Source: Diploscapter coronatus (Eukaryota; Nematoda; Chromadorea; Rhabditida; Rhabditidae). From it: a stretch of 64,000 nt of DNA. Each line of letters begins with the position of its first letter. Within the stretch, counting starts at the first letter, position 1. The notes under the pieces were generated by a model. That model saw only the letters and a program-made list of their open reading frames with translations, ran no database searches and was not told the DNA's origin. Made by a program: the position numbers and the translations under genes. Shown one piece after another: positions 1 through 13,200 of the stretch. The stretch covers positions 56,187,249 through 56,251,248 of the forward strand of contig OZ038423.1 of the NCBI GenBank assembly GCA_964036155.1. Direction: 5' to 3'.

Positions 1-1218
1 TTCCTTTTCCTCTCCTTTATTTTGTGTGCCGGAGCGCGCTCTCTCGCTGCCTTTACGTGAGTGTGAGGCGAACTATGCAAGAGGGGGGGCTTTTTGAACA
101 GAAGTTATTTGTCGTTTTTTTCTTACATTTTTTCGAACCCTCTCGAATAAATCCGTTTTTATCGTGTGATGCGCAAAAACACCTCTTTCTAGTCGGTGAA
201 TCGTTGTCGTGAAATATCGTTAATTTTTCTCGCTCCGATCTCTTTACAATCGCGAAAATCGATCGAAATCGGTGTGTTTTGATCGATCTTTTGAAAATTC
301 TCAAGGGGTATCCTCGACTTTTCAAAGGGAATTTTTACTTCATCGATAAAAATAGTCGAATTTTGATCGATCATTTTGGACAAATGATGATTTTTGCCGA
401 TTTCAGCTCGAACAAGCCTTCAAAAAGCTGCAATCTCAAAAGTTCCCTGATTCTTGCGCGGAACACTCTTTGTCTAAAGAGGAATCAGCGATCACTTACT
501 GCACGAGCAGAGGGAATCCAAGTATACAGGTCTGTAGGAAAAATTTTGGGTCAAATTCAAGTTCAGATTTTCAAAATTGATCCGAAACATTCGTCATTGA
601 ATCACTCATGTTGTATAATCATGAGTTCCCGATCATTTAAAAGTTTTTTTTTTCCAAAATGCGGATCATTTTTTAGAATTGATCATGAAAACAGACTTGG
701 GACTTTCCACCACAAAAGTTCGCCACATCTCTGGTCTCACTACTAAAAGTAGTAATTCAAAGTTAACGAGATAATTCACCGCATAAGGATATTTGCGGTG
801 AACAAGTCCCAAGTCTGCATGAAATGTAAAATTCAGCTTCATGCTAACTTTTCTAGATTTTTAATCCGGTTTCCGAAATGTTAAGATGTTACGAATAGTT
901 GTCAGAAATTTGAGGTCTAAAAATCCATTTTTAGAGTATTGGACGGACGACTTCTCGTGTTATATGAATTTGAGTCGACGGCAGCGCTGCTCGACAAAAT
1001 TTGAAACAACAGGTTGGTCGGGAAAATGCTATTTTGAGCTAAGGGTGCAAAAATGAACCTGGAGATTTCACAATCGAAAATTTTCGTGCATCCCAAATTG
1101 GAACCAAACAGGATATGAAATTGTTGACAATTTGGCGACTGATTAGCACAATGCTAATTTTCTTTATCATAGATAGATTTTAAACTTATTCAAAAAGAAT
1201 CTTGAAATTATTTTTCAG
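1..1218 (+). promoter_or_regulatory. 5' flank of CNOT3 gene, possible non-coding first exon
   Basis: No convincing coding exon is visible. The first 55 bases are pyrimidine/GC-rich and end at a good donor-like site (GTGAGT at about 57), so a non-coding first exon spliced to the acceptor at 1218 is possible. Alternatively the acceptor at 1217-1218 (TTTTTCAG), only 22 nt before the ATG, could receive a trans-spliced leader. The block also holds a 126-bp MITE (692-817). Open frames here have poor composition and were not accepted. Confidence 0.35.
692..817 (-). mobile_element. hAT-like MITE, copy 1
   Basis: A 126-bp element has terminal inverted repeats beginning CAGACTTGGGACTT. It is flanked by near-identical 8-bp direct repeats, CATGAAAA (684-691) and CATGAAAT (818-825). 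Read on the minus strand it aligns internally with the copy at 26563-26695. There is no coding capacity. The 8-bp target duplication suggests the hAT superfamily. Confidence 0.75.
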
Positions 1219-1240
1219 AGTCTGAAACTAAGACAGAGCA

Positions 1241-4200
1241 ATGGCCGAGAAGCGTAAACTGCTCGCGGAAATCGACAAGTGCTTCAAGAAGGTCAGCGAG
1301 TGAAATTGGAATTTTAAAAATACTTTCATTTTTTCAAAATTTTCGAATCAGCCAGACTTGAAACTTTATCCTCATAAAATCGAGTTGATTTTTGAGCAAA
1401 TCTTAAAGATCTCCGGAAACAACTAAAGAATAGCGTCTTTCTTGAATATGTGTAGTGATCTTTAATTTTAAGGCAAGTTTATTATTTTATTCGTGACATC
1501 CGAAACAATCAAACGATTGCACTGATCAATGTCCATGTAATTAAAACATCTGAATTTAATCAAATAATTTGCAGATCGATGAAGGAGTCGAGGAATTCGA
1601 AGCGATTATGAACAAAATGCAGGACGCCAATTCCGAGAACCAGAGGGAGAAATACCAGGTAAATCAAAAAATAACAATAAAATTTTGATTAGTTCGAGAA
1701 AATAACAAAACCAGGAACTTTCATAATTCACCTAAAAACGTCACCTTTTGCTAGATTTTTGAATGGGAGCCAATTCATTTTTCCTGAAAGAATCATTAGA
1801 AAAAATGGAAGGACTAAACGAACTAAAATGTTCTCGAAGAAATAGTTTGAATTTTCGAAAAAGTTGACAAAATCGGTTTTCAGGATGATCTGAAGAAAGA
1901 GATTAAGAAACTGCAGAGACTCAGGGATCAGGTCAAGGGATGGCAGAACAGCTCGGAAATCAAGGTAAGGCAACTTTACTTATTTTCTGGGTCAAACATA
2001 AGATTTTCGCGAAGCATTAGTATTTGTGCACTTTGAAATTGATTAATGTACGTTTCAAAAATATTCCATAAGAAACCAGCCGCGTCGACGAGTGTTAAAG
2101 ACTGAAGCTTGATAAAATAAAATAACTGAAATTCCAACAAAAATGCTTTATTGAAAAAGCAACACTTAGTAATGTCTCTTTCAAAAATTCTAAATTCCAT
2201 AATGCGATTTCGAATTTCTATGAGAAGAAAGTTAGCCTTATAAAAACGCCAAAATTGAAAGTTCCGAGTACAATGTTACAATCTTTCTCTTCTTTCTCAT
2301 TCTATTTTCAAATTCGGTGAAATCTCTTAAAGTTAGAAAATAGCGAGGAAAAAGTCGTTTCCTTTTTCATTATCAACGCTATTTTCAAAGTCGATGAAGT
2401 TTCCAAAATGCGAAAATTTAAAAAATAATAATAAAATGAAAATGTTTAAGGACAAGGACAAGCTGACTTCGTACAGGCGACTGATCGAACAGCGGATGGA
2501 GCAGTTCAAGGACATCGAGAGGGAGAATAAGACCAAGCCCCACTCCAAACAGGTAATTTGGAATTATAATAATTTGAAGAAATAGCATAGGAAAGGTGGA
2601 AAAGCACTTCATTGCATACTATTTCGTCGTTTACAAAGTGAGAATTGTTAATATTTTTCAAACAGGGCCTCAATGCCGAGGAGAAGATGGACCCCCACGA
2701 GAAGGAAAAGTGCGACGTCGTCGAGTGGATTCAGGTACGATATTTTGAAAAGAACGCTCATAAGAGCCTTTTTAAGGAAAATTATATAAGCCCTCTGTAT
2801 TATACTTTTCATATCAAATCTCATAAAGGGAAGACAACGTGAAATATGCAGGGTGCAATATTGAAGCCTATCCTATTTTCATTGAGCAATTAAAAACATT
2901 CAAATTTTGATATGAATATGTGTCAAAGTATGTTAAAATTTCAATTTCTACAAATTCCATGTTAAATTGTAACTTATCAAAGCCGAAATGATAACTCTTG
3001 CATGAATGTGTTTCAGAAGAAAGCATATTCAAATTTCAATTTCGGCACTTGATATTCATTCAACTCGAAAATAAATAAAACTATTGGAAGAAAACAAATT
3101 AAGAGAATGATGCTAATTTCGTTATTTTGCTATTTTAGACCCAGATCCGTGGTCTGACGGACGAGAGCGACAGGACGGAAATGCAGCTGGAGTCGATCTC
3201 GAATGCCGACCAGGGCAAAAAGCGCGGCAAGAAGGACGACGGGAAGAAGGGAGAAAAGGAGGTCGGCTTTTTCTTAAATTCTAAAGATATAGGTTGGGAC
3301 ATCCCATTAAAATTGACTGTTTTTAAAAGATCAAATTTTACGAAAATATCGAAAGTATTTCAATTAGCCAGCCTGTGGATTTTCATAAATATTGTCTATG
3401 CTAGTTTTATGGTCTTCGTAACTTTTAAACTATCCCTAAATTTTCTTGTTTCACATAGGTGCTCAAACTGTTTTGTCATTTGCAATAACCACGGGTCATT
3501 TTGCCACAAAAAAACAAACGCGTCAACCTTTCACGCCTATTTAGACTAATCTTTAGCTCTTTTTTTCTTCTCAATTTTTAATCCTTGAATATCCCGATAT
3601 CGATTTTGAAATATTTTTCCAGTTTCTTGTGATTTAACATTCTTTCATTTTGAACTCATTTGGTCCGATTCGGCGCATACATCACCGACCTTGAAAGCCA
3701 AGTTCAGTTGCTTCTTTCAAAAATTACAAATTTTGAGGGAAATCGAAATTTAGAAATTTTCATTTAAATCGACGAAAGAGCCCTTTTGATTTTTGAAATA
3801 TGTTTCAGATATTTCTTAAAACCGTGAATCAGAATGAGTATTGCTTTTGGACATTTTTATTGCGTTATAAGAGTTGATAGACCAATGGTTTTTGAAAACT
3901 TTCAAATTTCTCATTTTGCTCTTTACTTATCTATCAATTTCGAAAAAAGGGTTTGCATAAGGGAATTTTTGAGTAAATACGAAAAATGGGTAGCGTCAAA
4001 GTTAAAATCGGAGTCAAAGTTAAAGAAAAAGGTAAAGGTAAAGGGCACGGGGTGTCACAATGGAAAAAATAAAGACGAAAAAGTGCGGCAAAGGCGATTT
4101 CATTGTTTTGAGCATTTTTCTCGTATATTTTGAGGCGAACTGTCCAATTTTTAGAGATCACAGGGAATTAAGAGAGGGAAAAAGAAGCAGAAAATGTTTA

Positions 4201-7200
4201 ACTGTTTACATTTCGACTTTCCACTCCTCGAACAAGTTGTCCCCTTTAGATATATGCCAGCTGACAATGCCACGCATTTGTATTTTTCTCCGACTCTAGA
4301 ATGCAAATGAGGTTTCTGATTTTCTCCTTCTTTAGATTCGCTTGTAATCAAATGCTATTCTTTTCTCATCTTTCAAAAATTCTCTCAAAATTAAATCCTA
4401 TTTTTTGTTTTCTTCTTTAATTCTATTAAACCTGAACACTATTTTCTCATTTGTTTCTATAATTCCTTCAAAATCCTATGCTATTTCATATCTCCTTTTT
4501 CTCTACCCCTTCTCTTATTGATCATACTATTTCATCATCTGTTACGATGTCTGGTTTATTCGTTTTGCAATCCTCACGTTTTCCACTATTTCTCATATTT
4601 TCTGCATCTTTTCACTCTCTCGTTCGAATGATCTTTTTGTGCCTCTAGACTAATAGGAAAAGGCGCGCCCAAATGTGAGAATGGAATTGATTTTATTTTT
4701 ATTTCGCCCCAGCTGACGCCAAGCTAGCGCCACCAATTTTCATATAGATTTTCTTCGCAACGGAATCTTCCTTAGAACGCTATTTTTATTCTCTTACATC
4801 CTAAATTAATATTATACTTTATCAAAAAGATGAAAATTCACGATCAGGCTTGAAACTCTTCCACCGCATATTCCTTATGCGGCGAATTATTCCAGTCAGC
4901 TTTGCAATTACTATCCTTAATAATGGACGAGAGATGATGACAATTTTTACAGGGGAAAACGTTCCAGATCTGTTCACGATTTTCACGTTTCACAATAACT
5001 CAAATACTCTAAAGAAGAGCGAATAATTTGGTTCCTCCAAACGTCTATTTACAGTCTAATAGTCCAATTATATTTGTCACAAAATTGCATTGAGAAACTA
5101 ATGTCTTTTTTTCGTCTAGAAACCATATTTTATCTTTGAAAGATCGGTAAAAATCGAAAAATGTCCCGAAATTTCCCGCAGTGATTCATCATTTCGTATT
5201 TCAACCGGAAACACATCGAACATAGCGAGGAAATACCCTTATATTTTCCAAAACTCGAGCGCAGTTCGGAATTTTCGGTATTCGACCCAGAAACTGACTA
5301 ACTTTCTCCAAACGTTTCGCACCATTCCTTATCTTTTCCGCATTTCTTTGGAGAGGAATATGAAAATCATATGAGTTTCAAGTAGAATTTTGAAATTTCA
5401 TTTTTTCTTACTTCTTATCAACTTCAAGCTGTAAGTCATTGAAATCGGAAAAAGTTTAGTTTTTCGAAATATTTTTACGATATTGGTCTACTGACAAGTT
5501 TATTTCTTGAATCTTTGAAACCTACATAATTTTCTGCTACTTTATATTTCGTAAAAATCTTGATATTTGATTTTAAACTATTATTGTCATTTTAATCATC
5601 TTTATATTTCGCGAACCTTATCTTTTAAGTACTCTATTAGCCTAGTTGTTTTTATGGCAATAGGTCAAGCCTTTGAAGCAACTTATTCGTTATGTTCTTC
5701 GTTTTGCTTGAATTTCTAAAAATTTAGCAAACCGCTCAAAATTACTGTATTTGGGGCTAATTGAACCGTACTTTCGACGACTTTTGTTTGTACATAGCGC
5801 CTCAGCTGGTCTGAATCTGTATCATAGCCTAATTTATTTTCACTAATTATCTAAAGTATTAATTATGTATGTGGTAAGTAGGGAGCATTTAAAAATCGAG
5901 AATATCAATTTAAAAATATCGATTTTCAGAAACGTATGGAGGAGCTCAAAAAGCATCTCGAGCGAATGAAATTCCACATCGGAAAATTGGAGGTCAGTTT
6001 TTCAATTTTTTTAATTAAAAAAGATCAAACTGCCTGAAGATTTCCCGAATTAGTCGAGAATTTGATTTGTTTCTAAATTCGCTGTCAAATACCTCTACTA
6101 AACAAAATCATTTTGAATGCAAAAAATCCGTTTTTTAAGCTTGACTAAAAAGGGAATTAAAAAAAATTGAATATTAAAAATTTATCAAAGAGCAAAAAAT
6201 GACAAGTGAAAAAGTAGGAAAAATGGTTTTAAGGTATGCATGCGGATGGTTAACAACGAGTCGCTAGAGCCGCGCCGCGTGATTGACGTGCTGAAGGAGC
6301 CGATGGAGATGTACATCGAGGCCATCGAGGCTGCCGCCAGAGGGGATGACGGAGACGAACCCGATAATTATGATCCTGAAGGTAGGACGTTTTGATCTTT
6401 TTGAAATCGGTCTGGAAAATAGAAATTGAAAGAAATATTGGAAAATTTGAGCGGAAATGTTTTTTGCCTGGCACCTTTTGAGTCGTGTGTCTTGGTGAAA
6501 AATGGCTTCCAGGTTATTGTTGAAAATTTCCGATATTATTTCGATGATTCGCTGTTACAAGATATCTTTGAGAAAGTTTGGATAGGAGAAAAGTTAAGCT
6601 TGGAGTATTGTTTCCGAGTTATTTAATAATTTATATAGGGATATTACTTCGTCACTAGTTCTCCTTTATCATCTTTATATATATGAAAATTTTGAAGCAT
6701 ATCGAAAACAATTTTAATTTTCACTTTTTCAGATGCGTACGAGGAGCTGAATTTGGCGACACTGTGCGCACAGATCGGTGCCATCAACATCGGGTCCATG
6801 GACGAAGATCACAAGGAAAATGGTAAGCTTTTTTTCAAACATTTAAAATAAGTTTCAAATCTTAAATAGATAGGTTCAATTTTTCCAAACAATCCCATTA
6901 CTTTAATAATCTTTTTATTAATGAATTTTCTCGCTAAGTTTGAAGCTCTTATGACACTTCCTCTATTTTTTTTAGAATTACGATAAAACGAATAAGCTCC
7001 AAGATTCTTTAGGCCGAGTTTGAGAAATCAAACGACGATTTGTGGAGTTGTATCGACTTATAATTACAGAAATAATGATGATTTTAGGCCACGACAACGG
7101 CCTGTCGTCGACGCCGAGTCTGGACGATGATTCGAAGCAAGCCGGCGGGGGGTCGAGGCACGCGAGCAGCGACGGCCCCATCAGTCCTGCCCCACGACGC

Positions 7201-10200
7201 ACTATCGTTGCTGCTTCTGTTCCCACTGCACAGCCGCCACACCATCAGCCCCCGCTTCAACACAAACTCTCCAAGTACGTTTAAAACAGTTTTTTTTTTA
7301 TCTACAATTGAGAATGAAGAGAGCAATTCCAAATTAATTATAAGAAAAAGAAAATCTCTCCAAGTACGTTTCGAATTTCTATTATTTACAAAGCAAAACC
7401 ATGATAGTAAGTCGTCAGCAGAGAATTGAAATTAGCCAGGGTTACGAATTTTTTAAATGGAGCATAGTTGACCCTTTTTTAGATGGACTGTTGGTATTAG
7501 CGAATTAGTTTTGAGATATATATGGTGAAAATTTACAAACGGATGTGCGATAGTGTTGGCATTTGTGTGATTAGTAATGAACATATTCACTTTAGTTACC
7601 AGGCTTGAATATTTGCTATTTATTATCAAACTAGCCCATTTCTTTCCCTATTTCAGTATTAGAACATATCTTCTTTCCCTTAGATTATCAACGTAGCGCG
7701 TTTGTAGTCTCTCGACTATGATAGTTTGACAACGCACCGAATTATAAGCTGGCGAAAAGAAGAAAATGAAAAGAGAGAAGTTTGGTAAACAGAAACAGTG
7801 CATGAATCGTTGAACGAGTGATAGATAAAGAGAAGCGAGAAAATAGTAGGGAAAGTGAAGAGGGAAAGAGAGAAAAGTGGCATGGTTCGGCGTTAAGTGT
7901 GGTCCTGTAGAGAGGTGAAAGCATAGCATAGACTAGCTGCTCAATGAAAGATTTCGATCTTGTCTCATAATTTTCGTCATTTTTCAACATTTTTCAGCTA
8001 ATTTTATATTCAAACTTTAGCTACTATTAGGTTGTGGCATAAGTAATGAGAAAATTTTGGCATTTACATTTTATTATATTTCGCAAAAATGAGACAACGA
8101 ACGGATTAGAAGTAATTGCCATTAGCATTGACTGTTTTCTTCCAACGACCTGGCAGAACATGGATACCAGCGCTGTAGAACTCCGCAGTCTGTGAGCCGA
8201 AGAATCCCTTCAGTGCAAATTCGACATCCTTACGATCCTTGAAGTTCTGTCCTCTAAGGAAGTGACTGAGGTGCTTGAAGAGGTGGTAATCAGAGGGGGC
8301 CAGGTCGGGACTATAAGGGGAATGGGGTAGTACGTGCCATCCATATCCCTCCAGTTCAGCCTTCACACTTCTTGCAACATGTGGCCTAGCATTATCATGC
8401 TGGAAGTAGATTTCGGCCTGTGCTCCTCGAGTGTTTTCCAGATGTAACTTTAATTTTCGTAGCTGTGCAGTGTAGACCTGTGCCGTTACTGTTTCACCCT
8501 CTTTCAATGTCTCCCAGTATTCAATACCGTTCACACTCCACCATATACAGAGTAGGATCTTTTTGGGGTGTAGAGAGGGTTTAGGGACGTCTTCTGGTTG
8601 TTCATCCTCATCGACCCACATTGCCCTTCTCCCACTGTTATCGTAGAGGACCCACTTTTCGTCTCCAGTGATAACACGATCCAGCCAGTTCGTTGTGCGA
8701 TGATACGTTAGAAGATTCAAAGCAGCATCAACCCTCCTATCCTTGTCGAAATCCGAAAGAGCATGGGGTACCCATCTTCCAAGCTTAGCCTTCTTCCCAA
8801 TGGTCTTCAGTCCTCGGGCTACAGTGGACCAGTCAACATCAAGGACTGTCTCCATCTCCCGCGTAGTAAGATAGGGGTCATCCTCCACAATCTCCCGCAA
8901 TTTGTCCAAATCCAGCTCCCGTGGACGACCTGACTTGGGTTCATCTTCGAACGAGTAGTCTCTTCCTTGTAACGAGCGACATAACGATAGATGGTGGCTT
9001 GAGAGGGGGCATTGGTGTCATACGTAGCAGTAAGTTTATCATGGATATCCTTCACTTTGAGGCCACTTAGGAATAAAAAAAGAACTACATTCCGTAAATG
9101 GAGATTGTTGGGAATAAAAGCATTCGGCATGTCTCACTAGTAGACTGAGTCGATATGATGGTGGGTTGTCTATGCATTGGGACCCTTCCACTATCTATCC
9201 CCCCAATTCACTTTGTTCCCTGATAAGACATGAAAGAGAGAGGAACGGACAAAAAACATGCAAAAATTCTCATTACTTATGCCACAACCTAATACTAGCG
9301 CATCCTAAAACGAATCCATTTTGGAACATTTTTTATCAATCACTTTTTGAAACGTAGCCATTTCAATTTACTTTCAATAAGTATTTTGGAAGTAGCAAAA
9401 ATGGAGTCAATTATTTTCTGCAAAATCCTATCTCCAACTTTCGATCATGATTGCCTTTATTGTTGAGCCCCCACGCGGTTTTTGCTACCTATTTTTATGG
9501 AGCGGAATTTCATTCCTATTCAAACAATTTTGCGTGAAGCCGTAGATTTTGCGTCGGCGTGCAGAAATTCTTTTCCCTTTTAGATTGACGTAATTTTCAA
9601 GCACTCCAGGAAAATAAAATATTTTCAGTTTTATAAAAATAGGAAATTTAAAATGCCCCTAACACATTTATATCACAGCTGGTTGTTTCTTGACGAAATC
9701 TCGAGTGTCAATGGAATTTTCCAAATTTTATCACCGTTTAGCAAATTCAATTTGTATCATTAAATATTGAAGCATAGGTTTAGAAAACCGACTGAGATAT
9801 ATTCAAAATCTCACTTGTTTCTATTTCCGTGAAAATGCGATACTTCGGGGAGCTTTAACAACTTCTATCCCCCATATAGCATTCATTTCTCGTGCGCGAA
9901 GCACGGAACTATTTTAGTTATGCTTTAACCTCTTAAAAAAGAAATAGCGAAGAAATTGTGGAGAGAAGAAAAAGAAAAAGTCGTCTTTTATCCCGACATT
10001 CCTAAGCATTTTAGCATTCTTTAGACGATATATACTTACCTCCCGAGACTGAATGAGAATTTTAGCGAAATTATATTCATAATGCGGAGAGGAATAATGT
10101 CATCATGGCTTATAGAAAATTTTCCTATTAGGATTCTGAAACTAAGCTGAAACAGATTTTCCTCGAACATTCAGCTTTCTATAGAGTCGAGCTTTTCTAA

Positions 10201-13200
10201 AAATTTCTAATAAATGAATTTGTATTTTAATGAATTGCAACTTATCTCAGATGATTTTCTTCGACTATCTTTCACCATACGACTAAAGATTTTACATTTC
10301 TCATGTAGGCTTCACTAAATCACCTTTCAAACTTCAATAAGTTGTTCTAAACAAAGCTCAATGTTACTTGAGCAAAATGAGTTAGTAACACAAAGATTTA
10401 GAAGAGGAATATAAGGTGAATTTGGGAGGGTTTAGAGGAATTTGAGAACAAGTGGGCGGGGCCATTGTTACGCACATCCGAGGCACGTTGGTGACGTCAG
10501 AGAAAGAGTTATAGAAAAAGAAAGAAAGAATTAGTGTCAAATGGGGCATCAAAGAGGCCGAGAGAATATCTGAAAAGGAGAGACGAAGAGGTAGAGAGAC
10601 ATAGAAATAGCACTTGAAATCGAGAAAGAAGAGATGGAGAAATAAACGAACGCAGAGCGGTTGAGAGAAATAGTGCGCGATAAGGAGTCAGAGAAAGTCA
10701 CTTCACATCTTTCATCCATCCATTTCAGCGTTTTTCTCCTCTCTTTTTGTATTTTTCGGTCCGCTCAAACTTCTGACTTTACTTTGCATCATTTTTCCCT
10801 TTCATTCTTTCTTCTTTTTTTCTTTTTCTTTCTTTCCCTCTCTCGTGCTTTCTTTCTTCCTCTCTATTTTCCTCTGCATCTTTTCCCTTCTTTTCACTCT
10901 TTTGCATCATTTTCAAAGCAGCTGTTGGTTTTGAGCGGCTAGCGTTCATATTCGTGTACATTCTCAAAAGCTTATTATTTCAATTCTTTCTCTTTCCGCC
11001 TCTAAAGTTCTCATGCTATTTCTCCACTTTTCAATTTCTTTATTCCTCGTATTCCGAAGCTCTATTTCCCTAATGTCCTCAGTTTTATCTAAAAACTGAA
11101 TTCTAGACCAATTTGAGATTTTTTCCACTTTCTGGAAGGGGTAATTCTATTTTCCTTTCATTAAAGGATAGGAATTCCAAAACCGCCTAGGATAATTTTT
11201 AACACACCCATTTTTGGAATCCACATCGATAGCGTCATTTGACTGTGTTTTGTATATATTTTGGTGTGGGCTGAAGAGTTTGTTATACATAGGAAATAAG
11301 GACTCTCATCCAGTGATAAAAGATAGCGCCAGAAAATAGACTTGGCTAATTTTGAAACTCTCATTAATATTGAGGGACATCATAGGTAGAGCCGAATGTA
11401 GGAATTTCTCAAGTTGGAATGGGGCAGAAACGCAGAGGAGGCGTTTTTCTCGAAAATCTATCTTCTTCTAGAAAGGAATGGGGGGTATTTTTGGAAAATC
11501 GTGGGAGCCATGATGCGATTTATTTCGGAAAAGGTCGCATTTCTCATAATTTATTCATCCTCGCTCTTGGATTTTGCGTTCGCTTCTTTTTGAAAATGTA
11601 ATTTTTAAACTTTTAGCTATTGAGTTTAGAACTTGAGATGTTTGGTAATTCACGATTTTTACCTGAAGAATGAAACTTGAAACAAATTTTTAAATTTCAT
11701 AGAAATTTTCATCAAACTATTTTCTTGAAAATCCTTGTTCAAAACCAATGACAGTATGTACGCCTTTTGGAAGAAATTTTAGTAAATTTGTGAAACATGC
11801 CAAAAATTCTCACTTGTTATACATAGCAATTCTAATAACTAGGAAACTTTTCTTGAAAGCGATGGGGGGCTATTTTTGAAATGAACATGAAAACAGGGCA
11901 GAGGCTGAAAATCGAAACTTTCCTGCTGTCGCTATTTTTCCGAACTGAAATGTCCCTGCTTTTCATTTTGAGTGACGACTTTAATTCGAAGGCCAAACGC
12001 TTCGAGTTTTCATTAAACCAAGGAACTCGAAAAAAAACCAATTTGATCCCGCAATTTTGCAGGAAAAGTTCATTTTCCCAGAAAATTTAAAAAATGGTCA
12101 TTTTTAAATATCTTCTGTACCCATTTCCGTTATTTTAGCAGCTACGAAATTATCGTCTAGACGGAGTTAATTTCACCGCAAAACGCATTTTTCATGATAT
12201 TCCTGCAGGAATTTTACGAGAGAATTTTAGTAGCTTTCGACTTTTAGCAAAATAATGAATTTCGTTCGAATTTTTCGAAATCTTGAAATAATCTCAGCCT
12301 GTTTTCGAACTTCTATACTTTCTAATGTGATTACTGATTTTGTCTGTGTTTGACTTCTCAGGGAGAAACAAAAGGAGCGCACTTTTCTTTGTCTCTATCT
12401 CTTTCTCTCTTCTTTTTGCTTACTATCTCTTTTTCGATTATTCGTTTTTGTTATGTTGTGTGTATCACATTAGGACGAATGTTGGGTAGGCGGAGCTTAG
12501 CCTGGGAACCTGCAAAAGCGTCGCAGAGACGTTAATGAAATGGGGAATAGCAGAAGAAAATGTTAATAAAAAGTACCGAAATAGGATGAAATTTGAGAGA
12601 GCTTAGAGAAAACGACATGAAAATATCGATGCAGCCGGCGGCCTGCTGAAGTGAGACAGGGAGAGGTGATGAAAACTAGAGAAGGCCGAGAGATAATTGA
12701 AATGGGAGAAGGGAAAAGAAAGAAAATTAAAATAGTATAGAAAAAGAGGAGAAGGAAAGAAAAGCAGTGCAAGGAGAAGAAGGATATTTGCGGTTAGTTA
12801 GGTAGACACGGAGACGATGACAATTCTTGGCTGGTTTTATCTTTAATTTGTCTAAAATAGTTTTGCAGAACTATTCATTTTTTGAAAATTACCTACAACG
12901 TTCTGCCAATCTTAAATCAACGAAAAGTATTTGGGTTTTAATATGAAATTTTGAAAAACTTTAATTGGAAGAAGGTTTACCTAAACCGACTTTTTGCTAT
13001 TATTTTTCTGCGGTATTTTTGGAGAGTCGATTTTTTAATTAGTAGCTCCTTCAATTTTTCTCTTGGTAAAGTGAAGGTATTTATCATCTATCTGCAGTCA
13101 GAAAATGTGTGCATTGTTTTCTATTTTTCTCCGCCGCCGACCAACTTTCATATGATTCGGGAAAATGAAAATGTTGACATTCTGTTATATTTTGGACGCA

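Noticed and set aside
279..746. 155-codon plus-strand frame near the left edge
   Set aside because: Its composition is intron-like, it runs into the MITE at 692, and no family resemblance is seen.
6250..6474. Minus-strand 74-codon frame with GC-rich composition
   Set aside because: It is the antisense shadow of CNOT3 exon 8 (6234-6381).
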